DNA of 64,000 nt from a virus. The stretch covers positions 1 to 64,000 of the IMG/VR virus record IMGVR_UViG_3300035670_000017. One strand, 5' to 3'. This document shows positions 16,162-25,160 of this stretch, piece after piece (the stretch's first letter is position 1; the number at the start of each line of letters is the position of its first letter). The translations under genes and the position numbers were made by a program. Below the pieces are notes generated by a model. That model was not told the DNA's origin. It worked only from the letters and a program-made list of their open reading frames with translations, and did no database searches.

Positions 16162-19100
16162 TTACAGCACACGCCGATTATCAAAGGATGACGTATCGGC
16201 TTTGCGCGTTGGGTTACTGTTAGCGAAATTCCTCACGCTAGGTCCAGAGCTACCGCTACCGGAACCTTGCTCAGGAGACTTCATACCAGCCAGTCCCTGC
16301 GTATTTTCAGCGATGCGCTCCAGCAATGGAACGACCTTCTCAGTGATACTAGTATCCATCGACGACAGATGCTTGATCTGATCCTCAGCAGATTTAGTAA
16401 ACCGATCCAGTACTTGCGCAGTCAGCTGAATAGATGTATCCCGTGCCCCGTTGGTCGCGTAGCCTGGAGCACCAGGCACTGCTGCGGGAACCATGCTCCT
16501 AGCGGGTCGCACAGCAGTTGCGGTGTCGCCACTAGAAGTCAGCATAGCTACAGGATTGTAGTCAGGTAGATCGTATCCAGCGATAGACTTTGGATCATAC
16601 GTCTTAGGTGCAGTGGGGTTATAGGAAGCCTTCGAGAGTCCTCCGCCCATGATCGAACCACTAGCAGCTGTCGCTGCGGGTGTATCCGAACCTCCACCCA
16701 TGGCGATACCAAATTCATTAGCTTTCTTCGATACGCGTTTAGCCATGAACTCCTTGACTTCTTGGACTGTTCGTGGTCGCGAACCATCGAAGAATATCTC
16801 GCGATTCTTTTCAGCTTGCTTAGGTGACAAGCGATAAGCCAAGTCTCCAGGGTTGGCGCTATTGAGACGATTAGCACCGCCTGCGCCCAGCAAATGCGTC
16901 ATGTACCTGCTGGTAAAGTCTGCCCCACCCTTGTTACTCTTCATGTATTCATGGGCCAAGATGACGTTAGCACGAATATCGTCACGAGGAGTATTCGCAT
17001 CCAATCCATACTTACCGCCGTGTTTACCGATTTGCTCTTTCCATGTGCCATCGATGAAACCCATCAGACCGGTAGCTGAGGTCCCATTAGCCTTAGCCTT
17101 TGGATTCAAGCTACTTTCCATGGCAGCCAAAAGCATCATGTCATTGGGATTGGCTCCGATCTCAGCTGAGACCCGTGCAATCTCTTTCTTGATGTCCTGG
17201 TGAGGACCGGATCCCAAAGATGCAGAGGCATCATTGTTACCAGAGAACTCCACATTACCGCCACTGGAGCGACCCATGGAAGAGAAGCCCTTGGAAGCAC
17301 TTTCCTGGACAGCCTTAGCAGGGATAAGATCCTTGCCTTGAACCACAGGGGAGTTTAAGTTACTAGCAGGAGAAGGAGGAACACCTTGTGCATCCGACAA
17401 CTTGACAACAGTTCCACCGGACTGTTCGTACAGAGCTTTCGCCAATGCAGGATTGCGTCCTCCCACAGGAGAGCGAGGAGTAGCGCCTGCTCCACCGCCA
17501 CCTCGACCGAGAGACGCCAAAATGGCACTGTCGGCAAAGTTAGGATCACGCTTGGCCTGGTCGATGGCTGTCTGAATGCCAGCTGGTTCAATGTGCCAGG
17601 TCTCACCGTAAATAGGACGTGTAAATCCATACTTACGCAACAGGCCCAGCTTCTCCAATTCGTTCAAGTCTTGAGTCGACAAGTCCGCAGCCAAACCGTA
17701 TTCATGCAAAGATCCACCGGGACGAGCAGCGCGACCTGGGCCGTACTTAGCATACATTCTCTGTTGATCTTGGAACGAACGATAGGCGGACGTCACGTTC
17801 AATTGCTTGCCAGTAGCTTCGCCATATTCCTGAGCCATAGCGAGCAACTGTTGCTTCATGCGAGGATGCAGACCCTCGACATTCACACCGTTACCCAGCT
17901 TCAGATACTGCATACCACTTTCACCGGAAGCCAGTGGTCCATCAGCTATCTTCAAGGAAGCAGCTCCCATGCTCAATGTCCCAGCGCCTTGATTGCTAGA
18001 AGGTTTACCCAATGCCGCTGGATCCTCTACATCACCATTGGCGATCGCTCGACCCAAATGAGAGTTGGGAGGAATGGCTCGGCGCTGAGGCGCCGTCATT
18101 GGGGCTTGAGTAGGATTGTTAACATCCGTCTTAGGTGCATTAGGAATAGCGCTCTTGACAGCTTCATTTGCCATCTTAGCTTCCTGAGGCGATGGCTTAT
18201 TACCGCCAGCTTTAGCTTTCTTCGCTGCTTCGTCTTGGATCTTCTTACCAAGGGTTTGAATCTTAGCGTCAATGATCTTCTTGACTGGTTCAGGATTAGA
18301 GCTGAGAATATCCAAGCCCTTGAATGGACTTGTAGTATTTTCCCAGATGCTGCGAGGAATCTCAATCCCCGACAGATACTCCAGTTTCTCCGAATCAGTC
18401 AACGAATCGACCTTCTCCAAGGAAGCCTTGTTATTGACACGATACAATGCGGCGACGTGTTTTAGGAACACAGGCGAGAAACGATCCGTATACCACTTCG
18501 AGAACTTCGATGCAGTTTCAGTATCATCCGCAGCTATATCAAACAGCTCCGCAATCTCTTCAGGTTTAGCTGCGCGGCTATTGATAGTAGGGATACCGCC
18601 ATTGAAAGCCAACTTACCATCGAGCAGATACTTCTCCAAGGCGATGACCTTGCTGTTGTATTGCTTCGTGGCATCGGTACCGTCTAGACCGTACTGCATC
18701 ACACGGATGCGTTCCCATTCATCGATGTTATTGCGAGTCAGGTATTTATAGAGCTTATAGCCACCATAACCGACACCAGCGATTGCTGCTGCACCGATTA
18801 CGACAGGTGCACTCAAAGCGCTACCAATCAAAGAAGCTGCCCCAGAGAGCATACCTCCTGCTCCACCAGCAGCCAAGCCTACTACCTGTAGTGCTCTCAC
18901 TGCGGTAGTACCCACCCGAGCAACGCCTGCTGCTCCTGGAAGCGTACCAGCCACACCCTTAATAGCGCTACCCACTCCAGCTACCGCAGTACCGACTCCA
19001 AGTATTCCTCGACCAGCCCACATAGCACCTTGACCTAATGCTTTTACACCTGACCAGATACCCTTACCAGCTTTACTGATAAGTTTACCCGGACGACGAA

Positions 19101-22100
19101 TACCGCCGAGTAGATCAGCCGCTCCACCGATCAAGCTGCTTGCCATTCCGGCAATGGAGCTAAGACCAGCAGTTGCCATGGCGATCATCTTCTCGATGGC
19201 ATTATCAGCGGGAGAGTTACGAGAAGCCTTTTGCTCTGCTCCCTTCATGGAAGCTTCAACTGCGGCTTTCTTTCGCTCCTCATTAGCCATTTGGTTAGCT
19301 TGCGCGTTTTGCATGCGGTCAGCCGTACCACCGTCACGCTGCCCATCGCCGTCCGAGTCACCGAACATACCACGAATACGTTTGTAAGCGTTAGATGCTT
19401 TATTGCCGCCTAACTGAAGCAAGCGCATAGCGTGATCACGAGCGCTATAGGTATTAGCGCCTTGGTCAGCAGCACGCTCTTCGCGTTGCTGATTAGGATC
19501 CGCATTGGGGTTACTGAAGAAAGCGCTCAGCATATTAGCTGCGCCACCTACTGCAGAACCAATAGCTCCGAGACCGGTACTCGCCATTGTGCCCAAACGG
19601 GAACCGCGCAAACGACCACCCCAACGTCCAAGGCGACCTCGGGCTCCAGGGAAGCGTTGACTGAACGCACCTCCTAGGGAACTAGCAGCTTGCTTACCTG
19701 CTCCGAACAATCCTCCTAGTGCGCCTACGATACCACCCATCCCGTTATTACCCATGTAGTTACGTACTTGAGCTGGTTGCTGTGGTCCGACCATTTCAGG
19801 AGCAGGACCAAACATCTCGGGACCCATCTGAGCCATTGCATTTTGAGCACCGCCGATGCCCTTGATCTTTTCAAACCAAGACTTCACTGATGCACCATAG
19901 AGCGGAGCGTTCATGAATGCACGAGCATTACGAACCCGACCATAGATGTTATCAAGGATCTCTTTAGGCTTATCAGCGGCGGCCAAATCACGCAGCTGCG
20001 TCAACAGCGATGCATTGACCTTATCGGGATTTTCCTCGATAGAGTCTGCGCCACTTGACGAAGGCGGCTTGTAGCTCGTTGTGGTGTCTGAATCAGTAAT
20101 CGAACGACCCATGATCTCTTTGACCTTCTTGCCGGATTTACCGACAGCCAATAAGTCACGGATCTGGATCAAGATAGGCACCACACGAGGATCGGTTCCA
20201 CCAATGCCAAAGCGGAAGTCACTGAACTTGTCGATCACTCGGTTCTTGATACCCGTGGCCTTGTCACGAGCAGTACCCCACATCTTTTCAAGATTGGCGC
20301 TTTGAAGTTTATCACGTACATTGTTGTACATCCCCATTGCACCAGCAGCCAGATAGGAACCCGCAGCCTTCGCGGCGCCTAATGCATTCTGAGTGAATGT
20401 CTTGAGTACAGTTCCAGCGCGAGTCTTCAGTCCCTGAGCACGATCAGTGATACTGAGTTTGACTCGATTCATCCCGTCAACGATATCACCCTTAGCACGC
20501 GCCACGTCGTCCATGGTCTTCAGGGCTTTACCTGTTGCTGAATCGAAGTAGTAACCAGCGGCTAGCAAAGAGCCAACAATCACCGGGCTTTCCATGCCTT
20601 CGATATACAAGTCATCCACAGTCTGGAAAATGTTCTTAACACTATCCATGGCTGAGTCAAACGCACGCTTACCCATACCACCCAACTTAGGCATCTGGTT
20701 AAAGACGATATCGCTTCCGAACTCAATCGAACGAGATACAGCCTTCATAGTAGCTTGCAGGATATTATCCCGAGCATCCTTGATACCTTCTTTGTTGTTG
20801 GTCCAGAAGTTACTCATGGCCTGACCGGTTGCCTTAGCGGCTGACCCAGCACCTTTACCGAAAGACTTACCCCCCGCGATCGTAGTGTCGATCAAAGAAG
20901 TCAGCAGCGAGCCAAACGCAGCGCCGACACTGGTTGCCCCGGACATGACAAACTGCTTGCCTTTGCTAGCGCCAGCAGCCAATCCGGACAGATCGACGTT
21001 ACCGAACCCTGAGCCTTGCCCGGAAGCAATCAACTCAAGGATCTTTTTGGTATTCTCGTCAATGTTACGCAAGTGTTCAGTACCTGCCCCAGCACCCATT
21101 GATTCAACCATGTCCGCCAGCTTCTTGACAGCTGCCATGACGTGTCCGTTGAGATTAATCAAGTCAATCGTCTTGCCGCCAGGCGCAGCGTCGTCTCCGA
21201 AGTTTGCACGAACGTCTTGGGCCATAGGTCCAGTGTAATTCTGGCGCCCATAACCCTGAGGACCTGCGTATTTAGTTCCTGGTTTGTAATCCCAGTCATA
21301 AATCTGCGTCTTCTTGAAAGCGTTTACAGACTTAGTAGGATCGATCTTAGACTTGGAGATGTTGTGCTTCAAGTTAATGTCAGACGCCACGGTGACGCTG
21401 TCATCAAAGAACTTGTAGTACTGGTCTTCGTTGACCTTCCAGTTACCATCCTTGTCGCGGGTAATGATACCTTGCTGCTCAAGCAAGGGACCATAGCCTT
21501 CCCGGATAGCTTCCTGGATAGGGCCCATCAAGTTACCGATGCTGGACTTGACTTTAGCTGAGTTCGTGGCGAATTGGAATTGGTTCTTAGCAGTCTCCAA
21601 GGAGTCACCACTGAAGCGCTTATCCAAGATTCGCTCCACAATCTTCTTGACCCGAGGATTGAGAGATTGGAACTCTTTAGTCTTTTTGAGTCGATCGCCA
21701 GTGAAGTCGAAGTCCTCATTGGAGCGAGAGAGTTTGTTGATGAACATCTGCACTTCACGAGCATCTGTCGCATCTAGCTTTTCAGAACCCACAAACGTAT
21801 TGTAAGCTTCGCGTGATTCGTCGTTGTATGTCTTCATACCAGGCGCAGCTTCGCTGGCTGAACGCTTCAGACCAGAGACGATGTCACGAGCCAAGCTCGA
21901 CTGGGTCTTGAATGATTCACTCTTGACGTCGTACATCAAAAGAGGAGTCTTATCGTCACCAGTACGCAATGCTGTCACTTCACGCAGAATGCGAGCCAGA
22001 TAACCAGGAATGATTTCTGTCAAGCTGCGATTGACCTTCATCTGGGTATGGAGTTTATTCTCACCCTCTTTACCGATAGAAGTGCTTCGGATCAACATGT

Positions 22101-23406
22101 CCGGCTTTTCACCAGCTAGCAAATCAAAGATGAATCCCAGGCCGTTTTGAGCCAAGTCTCCAAATTCAGAACCATCCGCTCCGAGCTTCTTATACCAGTT
22201 GGAGTTTCTCATCATGTCGATAAGTGCTCCAGGGTTAGTCGCATAACGCCCAGCTTGGAAAGAACGCTTCATGAACTTAGGATTCTTTTCAGCCCTTTTC
22301 TTGACTGTCTTAGAGATCCAATCAGAGATGAAGTCACCCAGGATACTGCCGCCAAACACACCAGCGGTGCGATAGCCAGAAGACTCCCGGCCTTCCAGCT
22401 CAGCCATCTCCTTATCCATATCACGGCTGTCAATCGCCATGTCCAATGCGTCATTGAGCATCTCCAGGGCATCTTTACTACCCATGATCTTCTCGCGACC
22501 CATCTTCATCAGACGCTGGCCTGCTAGACCCACTCGGCTCTTACTGCCGAACAAGCCATCATTGATACGACCGAATACCTGCTCCTTAGAGACTTGCTTC
22601 CAGCGCTGGGTGTTAGAAGTCTTTGCATATTCAGGCAACGAAGTGTTGTGCAGCAATGCATCTTGGAATGCCAAAGAGCGCTTTTGGAATTCAATCGAAT
22701 GCTTGAGCATCGTCGCCGTTGCAGCGTATGTGCGGTACTGAAGTTCCAAAGACTTCTTCTTGTACGCAACATCAAAGCTCGACTGATAACGACGGATCGC
22801 ATGGATGTCATTAGCGATGATACCAAGCATCTTCTGGTTAGCTAGAAAACGCTTGTCCTCAACGCGAGACTGCACCATGTCGTAAGCCATCTTTTGCTTA
22901 TGACGGTTTTCCTCGTTATTCTCCCGATCACCTTCCAAGTCAGCCATCATTCGAGCGATGGTCTGGTCTTCGATGGATTCAGTATTGTAAGAAGAGGTGT
23001 TATCGATCTCATCGTCGAATTTATCTCGCAGATTACGAGCAAAATTCTTAGTACGTTGAGCCGAGTCAGGCACAAGTTGATCAAACTTGCGACTGATACT
23101 TCCCATCACCGGCTTGAGTTCCTTCGTAGCTTCATCGTATAGCTGGGTGGTGTCAGTAACGATTTGATCGATGCTGTCCCATGCCTGTCCAAAGCCATCA
23201 GGCAGTGCCTTACGAACCATGCCTCGGATATGAGACGAGTCAGTAAATTTGGTACGCAAAGAACTCTTAACACCATCAGCTATCTGGCTGATGGGTGTGC
23301 TCTTCTTGCTAGGTGGTTTTGGAATATCGAAGTCGTCATCAAAGTCGAAGTCGAGACTGGCATCCCAGGAATCTTTGCCAAAGTCTAATCTATCTTTCTT
23401 TGCCAT
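16162..23406 (-). CDS. Giant tail protein with S74, M15 peptidase and lytic transglycosylase domains
   Basis: 2414 residues, with AAGGAG before the ATG. In order it has an acidic start (DFDFDDDFDIPKPP); long charged helices to about 660; an S74-type intramolecular chaperone domain at about 672-768 (S675-D676, K680, then a WDY core, GPMAQDV and a final helix); helices and Gly-rich linkers; a calcium-type loop near 1350 (DSDGDGQRD); a hydrophobic Gly/Ala region at about 1405-1555, long enough to insert in or cross a membrane; an M15 D-Ala-D-Ala carboxypeptidase-like domain at about 1835-1942 (SAYRSFQDQQRM, GSLHEYGLAADLS, ETWHIEP); and an SLT lytic transglycosylase at about 2070-2185 with catalytic E near 2096 (AAMESSLNP, TGLMGF). 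The protein most likely serves as tape measure or central tail protein that digests cell wall during injection. It sits like phiKZ gp181, next to the beta' and beta genes. Confidence 0.9.
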   Translation of the reverse strand: MAKKDRLDFGKDSWDASLDFDFDDDFDIPKPPSKKSTPISQIADGVKSSLRTKFTDSSHIRGMVRKALPDGFGQAWDSIDQIVTDTTQLYDEATKELKPVMGSISRKFDQLVPDSAQRTKNFARNLRDKFDDEIDNTSSYNTESIEDQTIARMMADLEGDRENNEENRHKQKMAYDMVQSRVEDKRFLANQKMLGIIANDIHAIRRYQSSFDVAYKKKSLELQYRTYAATATMLKHSIEFQKRSLAFQDALLHNTSLPEYAKTSNTQRWKQVSKEQVFGRINDGLFGSKSRVGLAGQRLMKMGREKIMGSKDALEMLNDALDMAIDSRDMDKEMAELEGRESSGYRTAGVFGGSILGDFISDWISKTVKKRAEKNPKFMKRSFQAGRYATNPGALIDMMRNSNWYKKLGADGSEFGDLAQNGLGFIFDLLAGEKPDMLIRSTSIGKEGENKLHTQMKVNRSLTEIIPGYLARILREVTALRTGDDKTPLLMYDVKSESFKTQSSLARDIVSGLKRSASEAAPGMKTYNDESREAYNTFVGSEKLDATDAREVQMFINKLSRSNEDFDFTGDRLKKTKEFQSLNPRVKKIVERILDKRFSGDSLETAKNQFQFATNSAKVKSSIGNLMGPIQEAIREGYGPLLEQQGIITRDKDGNWKVNEDQYYKFFDDSVTVASDINLKHNISKSKIDPTKSVNAFKKTQIYDWDYKPGTKYAGPQGYGRQNYTGPMAQDVRANFGDDAAPGGKTIDLINLNGHVMAAVKKLADMVESMGAGAGTEHLRNIDENTKKILELIASGQGSGFGNVDLSGLAAGASKGKQFVMSGATSVGAAFGSLLTSLIDTTIAGGKSFGKGAGSAAKATGQAMSNFWTNNKEGIKDARDNILQATMKAVSRSIEFGSDIVFNQMPKLGGMGKRAFDSAMDSVKNIFQTVDDLYIEGMESPVIVGSLLAAGYYFDSATGKALKTMDDVARAKGDIVDGMNRVKLSITDRAQGLKTRAGTVLKTFTQNALGAAKAAGSYLAAGAMGMYNNVRDKLQSANLEKMWGTARDKATGIKNRVIDKFSDFRFGIGGTDPRVVPILIQIRDLLAVGKSGKKVKEIMGRSITDSDTTTSYKPPSSSGADSIEENPDKVNASLLTQLRDLAAADKPKEILDNIYGRVRNARAFMNAPLYGASVKSWFEKIKGIGGAQNAMAQMGPEMFGPAPEMVGPQQPAQVRNYMGNNGMGGIVGALGGLFGAGKQAASSLGGAFSQRFPGARGRLGRWGGRLRGSRLGTMASTGLGAIGSAVGGAANMLSAFFSNPNADPNQQREERAADQGANTYSARDHAMRLLQLGGNKASNAYKRIRGMFGDSDGDGQRDGGTADRMQNAQANQMANEERKKAAVEASMKGAEQKASRNSPADNAIEKMIAMATAGLSSIAGMASSLIGGAADLLGGIRRPGKLISKAGKGIWSGVKALGQGAMWAGRGILGVGTAVAGVGSAIKGVAGTLPGAAGVARVGTTAVRALQVVGLAAGGAGGMLSGAASLIGSALSAPVVIGAAAIAGVGYGGYKLYKYLTRNNIDEWERIRVMQYGLDGTDATKQYNSKVIALEKYLLDGKLAFNGGIPTINSRAAKPEEIAELFDIAADDTETASKFSKWYTDRFSPVFLKHVAALYRVNNKASLEKVDSLTDSEKLEYLSGIEIPRSIWENTTSPFKGLDILSSNPEPVKKIIDAKIQTLGKKIQDEAAKKAKAGGNKPSPQEAKMANEAVKSAIPNAPKTDVNNPTQAPMTAPQRRAIPPNSHLGRAIANGDVEDPAALGKPSSNQGAGTLSMGAASLKIADGPLASGESGMQYLKLGNGVNVEGLHPRMKQQLLAMAQEYGEATGKQLNVTSAYRSFQDQQRMYAKYGPGRAARPGGSLHEYGLAADLSTQDLNELEKLGLLRKYGFTRPIYGETWHIEPAGIQTAIDQAKRDPNFADSAILASLGRGGGGAGATPRSPVGGRNPALAKALYEQSGGTVVKLSDAQGVPPSPASNLNSPVVQGKDLIPAKAVQESASKGFSSMGRSSGGNVEFSGNNDASASLGSGPHQDIKKEIARVSAEIGANPNDMMLLAAMESSLNPKAKANGTSATGLMGFIDGTWKEQIGKHGGKYGLDANTPRDDIRANVILAHEYMKSNKGGADFTSRYMTHLLGAGGANRLNSANPGDLAYRLSPKQAEKNREIFFDGSRPRTVQEVKEFMAKRVSKKANEFGIAMGGGSDTPAATAASGSIMGGGLSKASYNPTAPKTYDPKSIAGYDLPDYNPVAMLTSSGDTATAVRPARSMVPAAVPGAPGYATNGARDTSIQLTAQVLDRFTKSAEDQIKHLSSMDTSITEKVVPLLERIAENTQGLAGMKSPEQGSGSGSSGPSVRNFANSNPTRKADTSSFDNRRVL

Positions 23407-23497
23407 AGAGGCTCCTTCAAGTACTCAATTTCATACCGTTTTTATAATGGTACATGGATTATTAAATGCATTTTTCTAATGCTCAAAGGATCTACCC

Positions 23498-25111
23498 ATG
23501 CCACGTAAGCTTGACCCATTTAAAATAGACCTTCTGATTCCCACTCGCGCAGATCTGCAAGGTGTGAAGAAAGTTGTTGTCATGGACATCATGGAAGGTT
23601 TCACTAAGAACTTCCACCCTGAAGGTTTGTTCTCCGCTGAGATCTTCGGTAAGGTCGGTGAAGAGCGCCGCTCCAAGACGTTCGGCTACATTGACCTGAA
23701 TCTCAAAATCTTTCACCCACTGATCTATAAGGTCATCATTGATCTGAAAGCTCTGTACGGTGAAATCATGGCCAGCAAGACCTATGCAGTGTTTGATGAG
23801 GAAGCTAAAGACTTTGTCAAAAGCAACATCGCTGAAGGTGAGACTGGTTACGAATTCTTTCTGAAACACTTCAACAAGATCAAGTTCGAAAGAACTAACT
23901 CCATCAGCCGCAAGGTGTATGTGCAGTTTGTGGAGAAATACCGAGAGAACCCATTCATCGAACAATTGATCGTGATGCCCGCTGGCCTTCGTGACTACAT
24001 GGTCGACGAAGATGGCAAACCGTCTGAAGATGAGATCAACGGCATGTATCGCTCGATCATGGCTGTTAGCTCGTTGATGCAAAACGTCAACACAGGCAAG
24101 AACCCAGAGATGGTGGATGCTTCGCGTGCCAATTTGCAAGTGAAGGTCTATGAGCTGTATCGCTACATCATGGGTCTGCTCTTGGGTAAAGGCAAACTTA
24201 TCCAAGGATCGTTCCTGTCTCGCAAGGTATCCAACACTACACGTAACGTGATCTCCAGCTACATCCCTAACGTCAGGCGCTTCGGGGATCCTACTTCGGT
24301 GGGAGCCAGTGACACCGTGATGGGCCTGTACCAGTATCTGCGGGACATCATGCCTTTGGTGGTGTTCCATCTGAAGAACAAGTACATGTACAAAGTCTTC
24401 TCTGGCACCAACACCGACATGACTGTAGTTGATCCTAAGACCCTAAAGAAAAAACAAGTGGGTCTGGACTCCAAGGCATACAACACCTGGATGACTTATG
24501 ACGGTATCGAAAAGATCTGTGATAACTTCTCCCAGGAAAACATGCGTCATTACCCTGTGATGATCGGACCTAACTATTTGGGTCTGGTGTACAAGGGTGA
24601 CGATATGACGTTCAAGTTCATTCAGGACATTGACGAAGTTCCTGAAGGTCGTGACAAGAAGTCTGTCACTCCGATCACCATGGCAGAGTTGCTTTACATG
24701 GCGGTCTATGAAGAAGCCAATGAGTCCTATGGCTGGAGTACCCGCTACCCGGTGACTCAGTTCGGTTCGACCTTCCCTGGTACTGTCTACCTGAAATCCA
24801 CAAGCGATTCCGAAGCTCGCTATGAGCTGGATGACATGTGGGAGAAAATGCCGATCCTGGCGAAGTCCTTTCCGGTCAACGGCAGTGAGTTCTTCAACTC
24901 CATGAGTGTTCCTGTCAGTCGAGTACCTCGTGCAGGTGCTGACTTCGACGGCGACATGATGAACCATTATTGCGTTTTGACCACTGAAGCAAAACAAGAA
25001 GTCAAGAGGCTGTTGGGTTCCAAGGAACACTACATGACCATTGACGGACAGCCTACTTTCAGTCTGGACAACGATTACATCAAACTGGCTTTGGCATATT
25101 TGACAAACTAA
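23498..25111 (+). CDS. RNA polymerase beta' N-terminal subunit (phiKZ gp180-like)
   Basis: 537 residues. The invariant metal-binding loop of multisubunit RNA polymerases is present as ADFDGDMMNH, with the three catalytic aspartates at D482, D484 and D486. Near residues 231-255, LIQGSFLSRKVSNTTRNVISS matches the beta' stretch FRQNLLGKRVDYSGRSVI. The protein ends soon after the catalytic loop, so trigger loop and bridge helix must be supplied by another gene not in this window, as with phiKZ gp80. It is divergent from the giant tail gene and 50 nt upstream of the beta gene, the order seen in phiKZ for the virion polymerase. The product would be packaged and transcribe early genes if it is the virion enzyme; that assignment is by position. 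Confidence 0.93.
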   Translation: MPRKLDPFKIDLLIPTRADLQGVKKVVVMDIMEGFTKNFHPEGLFSAEIFGKVGEERRSKTFGYIDLNLKIFHPLIYKVIIDLKALYGEIMASKTYAVFDEEAKDFVKSNIAEGETGYEFFLKHFNKIKFERTNSISRKVYVQFVEKYRENPFIEQLIVMPAGLRDYMVDEDGKPSEDEINGMYRSIMAVSSLMQNVNTGKNPEMVDASRANLQVKVYELYRYIMGLLLGKGKLIQGSFLSRKVSNTTRNVISSYIPNVRRFGDPTSVGASDTVMGLYQYLRDIMPLVVFHLKNKYMYKVFSGTNTDMTVVDPKTLKKKQVGLDSKAYNTWMTYDGIEKICDNFSQENMRHYPVMIGPNYLGLVYKGDDMTFKFIQDIDEVPEGRDKKSVTPITMAELLYMAVYEEANESYGWSTRYPVTQFGSTFPGTVYLKSTSDSEARYELDDMWEKMPILAKSFPVNGSEFFNSMSVPVSRVPRAGADFDGDMMNHYCVLTTEAKQEVKRLLGSKEHYMTIDGQPTFSLDNDYIKLALAYLTN

Positions 25112-25160
25112 TTAAATATATTGTCATAAGCTACAAAGTTTTAAAATGGAAGGTTAGAAA

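Noticed and set aside
17386-18465. A 359-codon plus-strand frame inside the giant tail gene
   Set aside because: It lies over the M15 domain and linker regions of the 2414-residue protein. The product is low-quality, Cys/Ser/Arg-rich and has no ribosome binding site.
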